From a bacterium SCSIO 12827 (lineage in GTDB: Bacteria > Pseudomonadota > Alphaproteobacteria > Rhodospirillales > Casp-alpha2), in assembly GCA_024397995.1 (NCBI GenBank), contig CP073746.1, forward strand, positions 2,356,001-2,420,000: DNA of 64,000 nt, given 5' to 3'. The notes beneath the pieces are model-generated. The model was not told the DNA's origin and ran no database searches. It saw nothing but the letters and a program-made list of their open reading frames with translations. The position numbers and the translations under genes are program-made. Of the stretch, positions 25,496 through 33,942 are shown in pieces; position 1 is the stretch's first letter; every line of letters begins with the position of its first letter.

Positions 25496-26239
25496 ATGCC
25501 TAGCGTGCTTGATTTTATTACCGAGGAACAACTTAGCGAAGCGCCCGACGACCCTGCACTTGCCTTCACACAACTTGTTGGCCACGCGCAAAAGCGATTG
25601 GACGACCATCTTAATGCAGCAGATGAAATGCAAAGTGGGGGCATGTACAAAGAGGCTCAATACGGCTTCATGAACGTCATTATCGCGCTTGCAAAAGCGT
25701 ATAAAATCAATCCGTTCGCAACTATGGACGTTCCAAGACACCAACACTTTCAGGATCGAGATTATGACCAATTCAAAGCCGATCTTGACCACTACATAAC
25801 GCAGCTTTTGGTAGCCAATTCGATTAAAGCAAAAAGCGACTCGGTTAAGCTGCCCCCAAAAGCCAAGGATACAATTAGAAGTTACGTTCATGGTCTAAAA
25901 CAGGCGATCGATAATTCAGAGTTCTCTGATGCAAAACGAGAAAAATTACATGACAAGTTGAGAGAGTTTGAAGATGCCTTAGATAAGAACAGGCTATCAT
26001 TTCTCGCAGTCACTAAACTTACATTTGTCATTTTGGCAGTTCCAGGAAGCCTTTGGGCTTCATACGATGTCGTTAGCAAACTGACGCACAACATTCTCCA
26101 AGTCGTTGGAGAAGCGAAAGCTGTTGAAGATGAAGACAGAAAGCTGCCTGACAATCGGCCAATGCCAATTCTGCTGCCTCCCCGAAAAGAAGAAGAAAAG
26201 CCAAAAAACCAGGGCTTAGATGACGAAATCCCCTTCTAG
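25496..26239 (+). CDS. unknown protein with an SSB-like acidic C-terminal tip
   Basis: 247 residues, no family recognised. The N-terminal two thirds look helical and charged (for example AKREKLHDKLREFEDALDKNR near 145-165). One hydrophobic stretch (FLAVTKLTFVILAVPGSLWASY, about 167-189, broken in the middle) may be a membrane segment. A Pro/Lys/Glu-rich linker follows, and the last residues are LDDEIPF, the acidic tip that single-stranded DNA-binding protein uses to recruit RecQ, PriA, exonuclease I and others. The gene is AT-rich and opposite in direction to the operon it interrupts, indicating transfer. A GAGG site precedes the ATG. Confidence 0.8.
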   Translation: MPSVLDFITEEQLSEAPDDPALAFTQLVGHAQKRLDDHLNAADEMQSGGMYKEAQYGFMNVIIALAKAYKINPFATMDVPRHQHFQDRDYDQFKADLDHYITQLLVANSIKAKSDSVKLPPKAKDTIRSYVHGLKQAIDNSEFSDAKREKLHDKLREFEDALDKNRLSFLAVTKLTFVILAVPGSLWASYDVVSKLTHNILQVVGEAKAVEDEDRKLPDNRPMPILLPPRKEEEKPKNQGLDDEIPF

Positions 26240-26251
26240 TTGCTTCCACCT

Positions 26252-27637
26252 TTAGGCGTCTCCGTGACTGAGGGCGAGGACCGAACGCAGGCTGTTCGCT
26301 TCCTCCAGGTTTAACAGGGCGCATGAGAACCGTTCCATGCCCGCCTCGGACAGATAGGGCGCGCAAAGGCCATCGAACTTGGCACGGAATTCCGCTTGGT
26401 TCATGAAGTTGGCGGGTTCGCCCTTGGGGATCTCGACGAAGCGCTCATATACCTCGCCGGACTTCATGCGGATCGTCGCCTTGCCCGCCATGTTGTCGGG
26501 AAAAGCCGCTTCGGCATCGGGATCGACGACCGTGGAGACGCGCTTGGCCAGGGCCAGGGTGTCCGCATCGTTGAGGTGTGTCTTGTAGTCATCCCACACC
26601 ATATTGCCCGTGCGCAGCACCACGGCGGCGCAGAACGGCATGGAGAACTGGCCGTCGACGATGGATTTCGGGTTCTGCTTTTCCGCATCCGAATTGCCGA
26701 CGATCTTCCAGCCCGTTTCCGGCACGCCGATGGTCGCACTGTCCACGTTGTCGGCGGTAATCCCGTGTTCGCCGGCCAGCTGGCGGATGGCGTCCATGGC
26801 CGCATGGGTATAACGGCAGCTGGGATAGGGTTTCACGCCGAGCGCCATGGTTTCCCAATAATCGCCCAGGTTCGCCGCCGCCTTGTCCAGGTCGGCCTTG
26901 GGCGACAGGGAATGCAGGAAGCCCCATTTGCCTTCGATGGCTTCCTTCGGGCCCTTGAAGCCTTCTGCCGCCATGGTGGCGCAGGTCAGACCGTTCTGCG
27001 CCGCCTGCCCAACGTGGGAGCGCTTGGTCCAGGCGCCATCGGCCAGGAACTGCATGGAACCCGCCGCTTGGCTGAGCGCGATGCCGAGGGCGCTTTCGAT
27101 GCCGTCGGCATCAAGGCCCAGAATTTTGCCCGCCGCCGCCGCCGCCGCCATGACACCAGTGGTCGCCGTTGGGTGATAACCGCGATCGTAATGGGCGGTC
27201 GGCACCAGCGCCTTGGCCAGGCGGATCTGAATTTCATAGCCGACGACACAGGCGGTAATGACATCCTTGCCGGACGCATCGGTCATTTCCGCCGCCGCCA
27301 GAACCGCCGGCACGATGGGGGCCGAGGAATGCAGCGAGGCTTCCGCATGGGTGTCGTCAAAATCCAGAGAATGCGCCAGCGAGCCGTTGACCAGGGCCGC
27401 CGCCATGGGCGTGTAACCGCGCCCATCGCCGAGCACCGAACAATTGCCCGCGACCTGGCCCAGGCGTTCGACCGCGCTGACCAGGCTTGCCGTGCTTTCC
27501 GCGTCGTGTCGCGCACGCACCATGATCCCGGCGATGTCGAGGATCAGAAGCTTGGTGCGGGCCGCAATTCCGGCCGGCAGCTTGTCGTAGGTCAGGCCGG
27601 CCGCGAATTCAGCCAATTGGCGGGTAGTGCCCGTCAT
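26252..27637 (-). CDS. MmgE/PrpD family protein
   Basis: 461-residue paralogue of the protein at 10285-11679, in the family of 2-methylcitrate dehydratase and cis-aconitate decarboxylase. Landmarks are NGSLAHSLDFDDTHAEASLH near residue 83, HPTATTGVMAAAAAAGKILGL near 155 and KPYPSCRYTHAAMDAI near 275. The ATG at 27637 is used because GGAGGAA lies eight bases upstream; a longer frame lacks one. It is divergent from a LysR regulator and points toward the MaoC-to-ApbA operon, from which the AT-rich SSB-tail gene separates it. It may originally have been the first gene of that operon. Confidence 0.9.
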   Translation of the reverse strand: MTGTTRQLAEFAAGLTYDKLPAGIAARTKLLILDIAGIMVRARHDAESTASLVSAVERLGQVAGNCSVLGDGRGYTPMAAALVNGSLAHSLDFDDTHAEASLHSSAPIVPAVLAAAEMTDASGKDVITACVVGYEIQIRLAKALVPTAHYDRGYHPTATTGVMAAAAAAGKILGLDADGIESALGIALSQAAGSMQFLADGAWTKRSHVGQAAQNGLTCATMAAEGFKGPKEAIEGKWGFLHSLSPKADLDKAAANLGDYWETMALGVKPYPSCRYTHAAMDAIRQLAGEHGITADNVDSATIGVPETGWKIVGNSDAEKQNPKSIVDGQFSMPFCAAVVLRTGNMVWDDYKTHLNDADTLALAKRVSTVVDPDAEAAFPDNMAGKATIRMKSGEVYERFVEIPKGEPANFMNQAEFRAKFDGLCAPYLSEAGMERFSCALLNLEEANSLRSVLALSHGDA

Positions 27638-27775
27638 CGTTCGGTTTCCTCCATGCGTTAATACCGCGCCTGTTTTCGGCGCGGTTGCCATTTCGAAGGG
27701 CGACTACACCACAAGATTTGTGATAGGGCTAATAGCAATATATGCATTATTAATCTGGATAAGAGATCAATCGTC
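27638..27775. promoter_or_regulatory. divergent promoter region, probable LysR-regulated
   Basis: 138 bases between the MmgE/PrpD and LysR start codons. An AT-rich core (about 27730-27760) contains AATATATGCATTATT, an imperfect inverted repeat of the general T-N11-A kind bound by LysR proteins. The arrangement is the usual one for a LysR activator and its target. No exact promoter hexamers are assigned. Confidence 0.4.
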
Positions 27776-28666
27776 ATGCTGCCCATGACCCTGAAACAGC
27801 TGGAGATTTTCGTCGCCGTGGCAGAGCAGAACGGCTTTCGCCGGGCGTCGGAACGCCTCAACCTGAGCCAGTCCGCCGTAACGGCCCATATCAAGCTGCT
27901 GGAATCCCATCTGGGTGTGCCGCTGTTCCACCGCACCACGCGGTCCGTCCGCATGACCGAAGCCGGGGAAAACCTGTACCGCCGCGCGGGCCGCGTGCTT
28001 GAAGGGCTGGAGGACATCGTCCGCATCTTTCACGACGAGGCCGCCATGGGCCGGGGCCGCGTGTTGCTGACCTCCGCGCCCAGCTTCGCCGCGACACGCC
28101 TGCCCGCGATCCTGGCCCGCTTCCGCGACCGCAATCCCAACATCACGGTCCACGTACGAGAGGCCTATGCCACGGATATGCTGGACATCCTACGCCGGGG
28201 CGACGCCGATTTCGCCATCGGGCCCGTGGAAAAAGTGCCCAGGGAATTCGAATTTCGCCAATTTCTGGCCGACGGCTATTGCGCCGTCGTCACCGCGAGC
28301 CACCCGCTTGCCGGGCAGACGGACATTCCCCTGGGAGCCCTCACGGACGAAACGATTCTGGCCCTGCCGTTGCCGTCACGCACCCGCATCCAGGTCGAAA
28401 GCGCATTCCAGTCCGTCGGCATGACCCTGGTGCCGCATTTCGAAATGCTGCATCACCAGACCCTGATCTCCATGGCGGAACAGGGTCTGGGCGTGGCGAT
28501 CCTGCCGGAAACGGCCGTGCCGCCTGCCAAGGACGGATCCTATTGGGCTGCCCGCATCAAGCACCCGCAACTAACCCGGCGCATCGGCATCATCACCCTG
28601 CGCGGCCAGACCCTGGCGCCGGGGGCCAGCGAGCTTGCCAATCTTATTTCTGGAGGTAACGCTTGA
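27776..28666 (+). CDS. LysR family transcriptional regulator
   Basis: 296-residue one-component regulator. The N-terminal winged helix-turn-helix (residues about 4-64) contains FRRASERLNLSQSAVTAHIKLLESHLGVPLFHR. The rest is a periplasmic-binding-protein-like effector domain (for example ADFAIGPVEKVP and EQGLGVAILPETAV). A second ATG nine bases later (27785) could be the true start. It is divergent from the MmgE/PrpD gene and probably activates it together with the downstream CoA operon, in response to an acid or CoA intermediate of that pathway. It converges on the kinase cassette. Confidence 0.92.
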   Translation: MLPMTLKQLEIFVAVAEQNGFRRASERLNLSQSAVTAHIKLLESHLGVPLFHRTTRSVRMTEAGENLYRRAGRVLEGLEDIVRIFHDEAAMGRGRVLLTSAPSFAATRLPAILARFRDRNPNITVHVREAYATDMLDILRRGDADFAIGPVEKVPREFEFRQFLADGYCAVVTASHPLAGQTDIPLGALTDETILALPLPSRTRIQVESAFQSVGMTLVPHFEMLHHQTLISMAEQGLGVAILPETAVPPAKDGSYWAARIKHPQLTRRIGIITLRGQTLAPGASELANLISGGNA

Positions 28667-28704
28667 GATCACTAAACAACTAGACACACAAATGTTAGAT
28701 TAAG

Positions 28705-29730
28705 TTAGCGCCCAGCTTTTGTTATGCGCGACAGGGTTTTTCGCGTATGGCGATCCATTTCAGCCTTATTCCTAGTAACCAAACAATCTTCTTTGCTTGT
28801 TCTCTTACTTTTTCCGGCGCGCCCTTTTTTAACTGTGAACCGGTGCAGACCTGAAGAGGATGTGGTTTTTCGAACGACAAACTCCATGTCGCCCGCTAGG
28901 CCGTTCCACCTTGTTCCCTCGCTGATAGGTTTCTCAATCCACTCACAAGAAACTTCTACGGCTTCTAATGCATGACGCAATTCTGCCGCCGATTGGAATC
29001 GATTTAGTGGGTCAATATTTATTGCTTTATTGATTATCTTTTTAACTTGAGTAGGAAGGCAATCCCTCCAACGGTTTCTGTTGGGAAATTTACCATCTAG
29101 GATTAAATCCTCTACATCTTCACCCTTTTTCAAAACAGGCAGGTAGGCGTCCCCATTAACGAGACGATATAAAGTGATTCCAACCGCATAAATATCAGTG
29201 GCGATGCTGGTTTCTTCCTTCAAAATAATTTCAGGTGCTAGGTGCGCGATATATCCATAACCGGACGCCGTGCCAACTTCTGATACCCTTGTGGCCAATC
29301 CAAAATCTGATAATTTGGCGCTCCCGTTGGCGGGGAGAAGAATATTGGCGGGTTTAATGTCTCTGTGGATGTACCCCATGTCGTGTGCGTGTTCTACACC
29401 ACGACATGCATCACAAATGATGCGAATTGCTTCCCGCAAGGGCACCACACCGCCTTTGAATTGGTCTTCCAAACTCCCTTCGGAGATGTACTCCATCGCG
29501 ACATATATTCCGCCATCCCTGGTTGGGCCCGCGTCTTCAACTGCCACAATGTTCGGATGCTGCAGAGCCTTCAATGTTTGTGGCTCGGAATAAAAATTCG
29601 TCGGGTCTTTAATTTTATCAGACCGAATGAATTTTACCGCCCTTTCAGCTCCAAGGGCGCGATCAATAGCCAACCAGACCTCGCCAAATGCACCGGAACC
29701 AAGTCGGTGTTGTTGATCATAATCTGGCAT
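28705..29730 (-). CDS. Hanks-type serine/threonine protein kinase
   Basis: 341-residue soluble eukaryotic-like kinase. It carries the glycine loop LGSGAFGEVW, Lys33 in ERAVKFI, Glu49, the catalytic loop HRDIKPANIL with Asp124, DFG with Asp142, and an APE motif in HLAPEI. The kinase domain ends near residue 265. The remaining 75 residues are basic (KKGRAGKSKRTSKED), with no PASTA or FHA domain and no membrane segment. The ATG at 29730 follows a GGAGGA by about 12 bases; a TTG at 29742 is a poorer alternative. It lies 18 bases after the small upstream gene, so they form a pair. The cassette is AT-rich and looks acquired. Confidence 0.9.
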   Translation of the reverse strand: MPDYDQQHRLGSGAFGEVWLAIDRALGAERAVKFIRSDKIKDPTNFYSEPQTLKALQHPNIVAVEDAGPTRDGGIYVAMEYISEGSLEDQFKGGVVPLREAIRIICDACRGVEHAHDMGYIHRDIKPANILLPANGSAKLSDFGLATRVSEVGTASGYGYIAHLAPEIILKEETSIATDIYAVGITLYRLVNGDAYLPVLKKGEDVEDLILDGKFPNRNRWRDCLPTQVKKIINKAINIDPLNRFQSAAELRHALEAVEVSCEWIEKPISEGTRWNGLAGDMEFVVRKTTSSSGLHRFTVKKGRAGKSKRTSKEDCLVTRNKAEMDRHTRKTLSRITKAGR

Positions 29731-29748
29731 CCTGGACGCCAATCCTCC

Positions 29749-30204
29749 TCAGTCTGGTAGAGAACAATACGCGACAAGAGCGGCTTCTTTAAAATTTGGC
29801 TTGTTCATCGCCTCAAGACCATTCCCAGATAACACTGGTTCTAGCTGATCGACTTTGCCCTTAAGCCCCAGGCTGCTGAGAAGTTGCCTTTTCACCTTGC
29901 GATCAAGATTCTTTCCAATCGCAAAGGAGTGAAATGCTTCTTGCATGACCCCCTCAAATTCGGATCGTCCTAAATCTTTTCTTTGCGCTGCTGGTTCCGC
30001 TGCTTTGAAAACAACGGCTTGAAATTTATGCTTGTTTACTAGCCCCCTAATTTCCTCTCGGAGCCAAGCCAACTCCTCAGGTCTTGTATAGTTTTTGGGC
30101 GCAGAACAATGTCCGAAATCAATAACTTCAGGGCCAGATTTTGTGCCCTCTAACAACACATAACAATAACGGTCACCCCAGCATCTAAACCCCAAAATTG
30201 CCAC
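29749..30204 (-). CDS. small RNase H-fold-like protein upstream of the kinase
   Basis: 151 residues from a GTG start with a GGGGAGG site. The order of predicted elements is that of RuvC/RNase H-fold proteins: strand MAILGFRCWG, strand YCYVLLEG, strand EVIDFG, helix ELAWLREEIRGLVNKH, strand AVVFKAAEP, later helix NFKEAALVAYC. I also see some resemblance to the DUF3010 group. Of the acidic active-site positions, the first (usually Asp in strand 1) is not acidic and only the Glu of AAEP and the Glu of KEAALVAY remain. A nuclease activity is therefore doubtful. It is co-directional with and 18 bases from the kinase. Fold assignment is by eye. Confidence 0.7.
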   Translation of the reverse strand: MAILGFRCWGDRYCYVLLEGTKSGPEVIDFGHCSAPKNYTRPEELAWLREEIRGLVNKHKFQAVVFKAAEPAAQRKDLGRSEFEGVMQEAFHSFAIGKNLDRKVKRQLLSSLGLKGKVDQLEPVLSGNGLEAMNKPNFKEAALVAYCSLPD

Positions 30205-30301
30205 TGCCGCCTCCCCAAATTAAGCTGAACTGAACACTTGCGGGAAGTTTACCGCGTCTAGGGACATTGGGATTTTAAAAATAAACCCTGTTAAAAGTTT
30301 T

Positions 30302-31105
30302 TCAACCGATACCGTAGGCCTCGGCCCATTTCAGCGACGCCTTGGTCGCCCCTGGCTTGGCCTTGTTATGGGGGGCGTATTCGCAGCCGAGCCAGCCCTT
30401 GAATCCCAGGCGATCGCACAGGTCGAACACGAAGGGGAAGTGGATTTCCCCCTCGTCCGGCGGGGTGCGGCCCGGGTTGCCCGCGATCTGCACATGCAGG
30501 ATCGACGGCAGGTGAGCCTCGAAGGTCCGCGCCAGGTCGCCTTCCATGATCTGGGCATTGTGGAAATCGTACTGGATACCGATGTTGGGAGAGCCCGCCG
30601 CCTTGACGGCGTCGACCACGCGCTGGGCCTCCTTGGTCGTCTGCACCAGATAGCCCGGGCGCGCGACCGTGTTGATCGGCTCGATCAGGGCGGTCAGACC
30701 GGCGTCGGCCAACACGGGACAGGCCCATTTCAGGTTGTCGATGAACACCTTGAATCCCGCCTCGCGGTCCCAGTTATCCATCTGCCAGCCCGCCAGCACG
30801 TGCAGATAGCGGGTGCCCAGCACCTTGGCGTAGTCAATGGCCTTGCCGATGGTGTCCTGGAATTCACCCTTGCGGCCTTTCAGCCCGGCGATCCCGTATT
30901 CGCCTTCGTGCTTTCCGGGCGGCGAATTGAACATCAGGAACTCGATCCCCGCCGCCTTGCAGGCGTCGGCCATCGCATTGGCGTCGTGGCCGTAGAGCAG
31001 CGGGCATTCCACGGCGGTGAAGCCCAGGTCGCGAACCAGTTGGAAGCGATCCAGCATGGGCACTTCCTGGGCCATCCAACCGATATTGGCGGCGAAACGG
31101 GGCAT
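30302..31105 (-). CDS. hyi: hydroxypyruvate isomerase family protein
   Basis: 267-residue TIM-barrel sugar-phosphate-isomerase-fold enzyme. The N-terminus MPRFAANIGWM and the segments AVECPLLYGHDA, YLHVLAGW, ALIEPINTVARPGYL and NIGIQYDFHNAQIM match hydroxypyruvate isomerase (Hyi), which converts hydroxypyruvate to tartronate semialdehyde, and the close relative OtnI. The Glu in IEP and the Glu of CEYAPH near the end are candidate metal ligands/catalytic residues. No glyoxylate carboligase or tartronate semialdehyde reductase is next to it, so the pathway is not confirmed. It begins 48 bases after the PII gene stop. Confidence 0.85.
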   Translation of the reverse strand: MPRFAANIGWMAQEVPMLDRFQLVRDLGFTAVECPLLYGHDANAMADACKAAGIEFLMFNSPPGKHEGEYGIAGLKGRKGEFQDTIGKAIDYAKVLGTRYLHVLAGWQMDNWDREAGFKVFIDNLKWACPVLADAGLTALIEPINTVARPGYLVQTTKEAQRVVDAVKAAGSPNIGIQYDFHNAQIMEGDLARTFEAHLPSILHVQIAGNPGRTPPDEGEIHFPFVFDLCDRLGFKGWLGCEYAPHNKAKPGATKASLKWAEAYGIG

Positions 31106-31153
31106 GCCTGCCCTCCCAAACCTGGGCGCACCCGGGCGCGCCGATTTTAGACG

Positions 31154-31492
31154 TTACAGCGCGTCGTTGTCCTGTTCGCCGGTGCGGATGCGCACGGCGC
31201 TTTCCAGATCATAAACAAAAACCTTCCCGTCGCCGATCTTGCCGGTGTTGGCGGCCCCTTTGATGGCCTCGACCACCTCGGCCGCCTTGTCGTCGGTCAC
31301 CGCGATCTCAATCTTCACCTTGGGTAGGAAATGGACCTGGTATTCAGCCCCGCGGTAGATTTCCGTCTGTCCGCGCTGCCGGCCATATCCCTTCACTTCC
31401 GAGACGGTCATCCCCTCGACACCGGTCGTGGCCAACGCCTCGCGAACGGCGTCCAGCTTGTGCGGTTTGATCACCGCCATGACGAACTTCAT
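31154..31492 (-). CDS. glnK: PII nitrogen regulatory protein
   Basis: 112-residue trimeric signal protein that senses 2-oxoglutarate and ATP/ADP and gates AmtB. The T-loop reads GYGRQRGQTEIYRGAEY, with Tyr51 as the uridylylation site. The B-loop contains TGKIGDGKVFV, followed by the C-terminal signature. The ATG at 31492 gives the canonical 112-residue length; an upstream start would add a non-homologous extension. It follows amtB by 81 bases on the same strand. This is the reverse of the usual glnK-amtB order. Confidence 0.95.
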   Translation of the reverse strand: MKFVMAVIKPHKLDAVREALATTGVEGMTVSEVKGYGRQRGQTEIYRGAEYQVHFLPKVKIEIAVTDDKAAEVVEAIKGAANTGKIGDGKVFVYDLESAVRIRTGEQDNDAL

Positions 31493-31573
31493 GTTGCCTC
31501 TCCTAATGTCCTTGTATTTGCCGTTGTTCGCGGCTTGCGGGCAGAGCACCGCTGCTCCGCCCTTTATAGCACG

Positions 31574-32896
31574 TCAGTCGAGCCTGTACGCGGTCTCACC
31601 GTGGTTGGTGATGTCCAGGCCTTCCAGTTCATCATCCTCGCGAACGCGGATGCCATTGGTCAGCCCGGCCGTGATCTTAACCAGAATGAAGGTGGCAAGG
31701 GCCGACCACGCCACGGTGACCACCAATCCCAACGTCTGCACGCCGAGCGCGTCAAACATGGTCTTGCCTTCGGGCAGGCCCAGGCCGCCGAACATGGGCG
31801 CGCATAAGAACGCGACCAGGATGGTGCCGAGCGAGCCGCCGACGCCGTGGACGGCGAACACGTCCAAGGAATCATCCAGCTTCCAGGCGGTCTTCACGAT
31901 CTGCACCATCTTGAAGCAGACAAGCCCGGCGGCGACGCCGATGATCAGGGCGCCAATGGGGCCGACAAAGCCCGACGCCGGGGTGATCGTGGCCAAACCC
32001 GCGATGGTGCCGGTAACAAGGCCGACCAGGGACGGCTTGCCGTACTTCTTCCATTCAATCAGCATCCACACCAGCGACGCCGTGGCGGCGGCGATATGGG
32101 TGACCGTCAGCGCCATTCCGGCCGACCCGTTGGCCGCCAGGGCGGAACCGCCGTTGAAACCGAACCAGCCGACCCACAGCATGCAGGCCCCCATGGCGAC
32201 CATGCCCGGGTTGTGCGGCGGCGCGACGTCGTTCGGGAATCCGTGCCTGGCCCCCAGAGCCTTAACGATAACCAGCGATGAAATACCCGCCGTGGCGTGC
32301 ACGACCAAGCCACCGGCGAAATCCATGACGCCCATCTGCGCAAGCCAGCCGCCGCCCCAGACCCAATGGGTCACTGGGGCGTAGACGACGATCAGCCACA
32401 GCGACGACAGGATCAGCACGGCGGAGAACTTGATGCGCTCTACATAGGCGCCGACCATGAGCGCCGGCGTGATGATCGCGAAGGTCATCTGGAACGAGAA
32501 GAACACGTTTTCGGGGATCGTACCCGACAATGCTTCCGTACCGACGCCGGCCAGGAACATGCGGGATAGACCACCGATCAGGTCGTTGGCCCCGGCCCCA
32601 TCCGTGAACGACAGGCTGTAGCCGATGATCAGCCACAACACACTCATCAAACAGGCGATCGCGACGCAATGCATGAGCACGCTCAGCACGTTACGTGACC
32701 GCACCAGCCCGCCATAGAACAGAGCCAGCCCCGGCAGGGTCATGAACAGGACCAGGGCGGTTGCCGTGATGATCCAGGCCGTGTCGCCGGAATTAAGCTG
32801 ATCGGCGGCAAAGGCCGCATCAGGCGTGAAAATTGTCAGAAGAACGGCCGCAAGCGAAAATGCCGGCACGGCCTGCCGGCGCAAGAACTTGAACAT
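31574..32896 (-). CDS. amtB: ammonium transporter AmtB
   Basis: 440-residue inner-membrane ammonium channel. Residues 1-30 form a cleavable signal peptide ending AAFA, followed by about 11 membrane helices. The twin pore histidines are His200 (GGLVVHATAG) and His350 (DVFAVHGVGG). The cytoplasmic C-terminal tail (ELEGLDITNHGETAYRLD) is the conserved region that contacts PII proteins. The 247 bases upstream contain no convincing sigma-54 -24/-12 element by eye. It is probably co-transcribed with the PII gene just downstream. Confidence 0.96.
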   Translation of the reverse strand: MFKFLRRQAVPAFSLAAVLLTIFTPDAAFAADQLNSGDTAWIITATALVLFMTLPGLALFYGGLVRSRNVLSVLMHCVAIACLMSVLWLIIGYSLSFTDGAGANDLIGGLSRMFLAGVGTEALSGTIPENVFFSFQMTFAIITPALMVGAYVERIKFSAVLILSSLWLIVVYAPVTHWVWGGGWLAQMGVMDFAGGLVVHATAGISSLVIVKALGARHGFPNDVAPPHNPGMVAMGACMLWVGWFGFNGGSALAANGSAGMALTVTHIAAATASLVWMLIEWKKYGKPSLVGLVTGTIAGLATITPASGFVGPIGALIIGVAAGLVCFKMVQIVKTAWKLDDSLDVFAVHGVGGSLGTILVAFLCAPMFGGLGLPEGKTMFDALGVQTLGLVVTVAWSALATFILVKITAGLTNGIRVREDDELEGLDITNHGETAYRLD

Positions 32897-33143
32897 GACA
32901 CTCCCCGTCGTTGGGTTAGGGTTTGCTTCAATGCAATTTTTTACGCGCCTAACCGGACCGGTGTGGTGAACCTGACGGGGCGGGTTGATCCCTCCTCGCG
33001 CCGGTCCCCGGCCTCTCGTTCTTAAGACATTGATCGCCCGATAATGCCCGACGGCCTAGACGATGCAAGACCTAATTCCGGCCCCGGTATCATCCCGGTA
33101 TACGATCAATTCGAGATCGCGGCCGTTTTCCGCAGCAGGCAGA

Positions 33144-33923
33144 TCAGCAAGCCTTGAAGGCCGGCTTTTCCTTGGCCAGAAAGGCGCGCACGCCTTCCTT
33201 GTAATCTTCGGAATCACACAGCGCATAGCTTGATTTCAGTTCTTCCGGGCTGATCTGCGTGGACTGCAGCAGGCGGCGCAGGATCTTTTTTGAACCGCGC
33301 GCGGCCAAGGGCGCCCCCTGGGCGACACGCCAGGCAACGGTTTCCGCCTCGTCGTCCAACTGGTCCGCCGGCACGACCCGGGTCAACAGGCCCTTGGCAT
33401 AGGCCTCGTCGGTCTCCAGAATCCGGCCTTCCAACAACAGTTCCATGATCACCGCCGGCGGCACCACGACCAACGCCGCCACCATTTCCGGATAGGCGAA
33501 GGCATGGCCCAGGCGATTGATGGGAATGCCGAAACGCGATCCTTCAGCGGCAAGGCGCATATCGCAGCAGCAGGCGATCTCGAACCCACCGCCGGTGCAG
33601 GCCCCTCGGATCACCGCGATCGTCGGATGCTTCAGGTTCGAAAACGCATGCAGCGCATCAGCGACGACCTTGCCGTAGGTTTCGGCCTGATCAGCACTCA
33701 TGCGCTTTTCCGGGAATTCAGAGATATCCGCCCCGGCGGCGAAATGATCGCCCATTCCCGTGACCAGCACGCAGCGCAAATCATCGTCGGCTTCCAGTTC
33801 CGCCGCCACCTCGCCCAGCCGCCGCCAGGCGGCCAGGTTCATCGCGTTGCGCTTGTCCGGGTTGTTGATGATCAGGGTCGCGATGGCGCCCTTGCGTTCG
33901 AGGCGGATAATGTCGTCGGTCAT
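33144..33923 (-). CDS. enoyl-CoA hydratase/isomerase (crotonase) family protein
   Basis: 259-residue crotonase. FAAGADISEF near residue 61 and GACTGGGFEIACCCDMRLA near residue 106 form the oxyanion hole. The first catalytic Glu is present (GGGFE), but the second position lacks Glu (FGIPINRLG), so a simple hydratase mechanism is not assured. The C-terminus EDYKEGVRAFLAKEKPAFK is typical. It is co-directional with and 19 bases after the 2-hydroxyacid dehydrogenase gene, suggesting they share a transcript and a substrate series. Confidence 0.9.
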   Translation of the reverse strand: MTDDIIRLERKGAIATLIINNPDKRNAMNLAAWRRLGEVAAELEADDDLRCVLVTGMGDHFAAGADISEFPEKRMSADQAETYGKVVADALHAFSNLKHPTIAVIRGACTGGGFEIACCCDMRLAAEGSRFGIPINRLGHAFAYPEMVAALVVVPPAVIMELLLEGRILETDEAYAKGLLTRVVPADQLDDEAETVAWRVAQGAPLAARGSKKILRRLLQSTQISPEELKSSYALCDSEDYKEGVRAFLAKEKPAFKAC

Positions 33924-33942
33924 GGCTTGGTCTTCTTGTGTC

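Noticed and set aside
33091-33110. CGGTATACGATC upstream of amtB as an operator or sigma-54 promoter
   Set aside because: It lacks TTG/CAA arms and no GG-N10-GC element is present at the right spacing.
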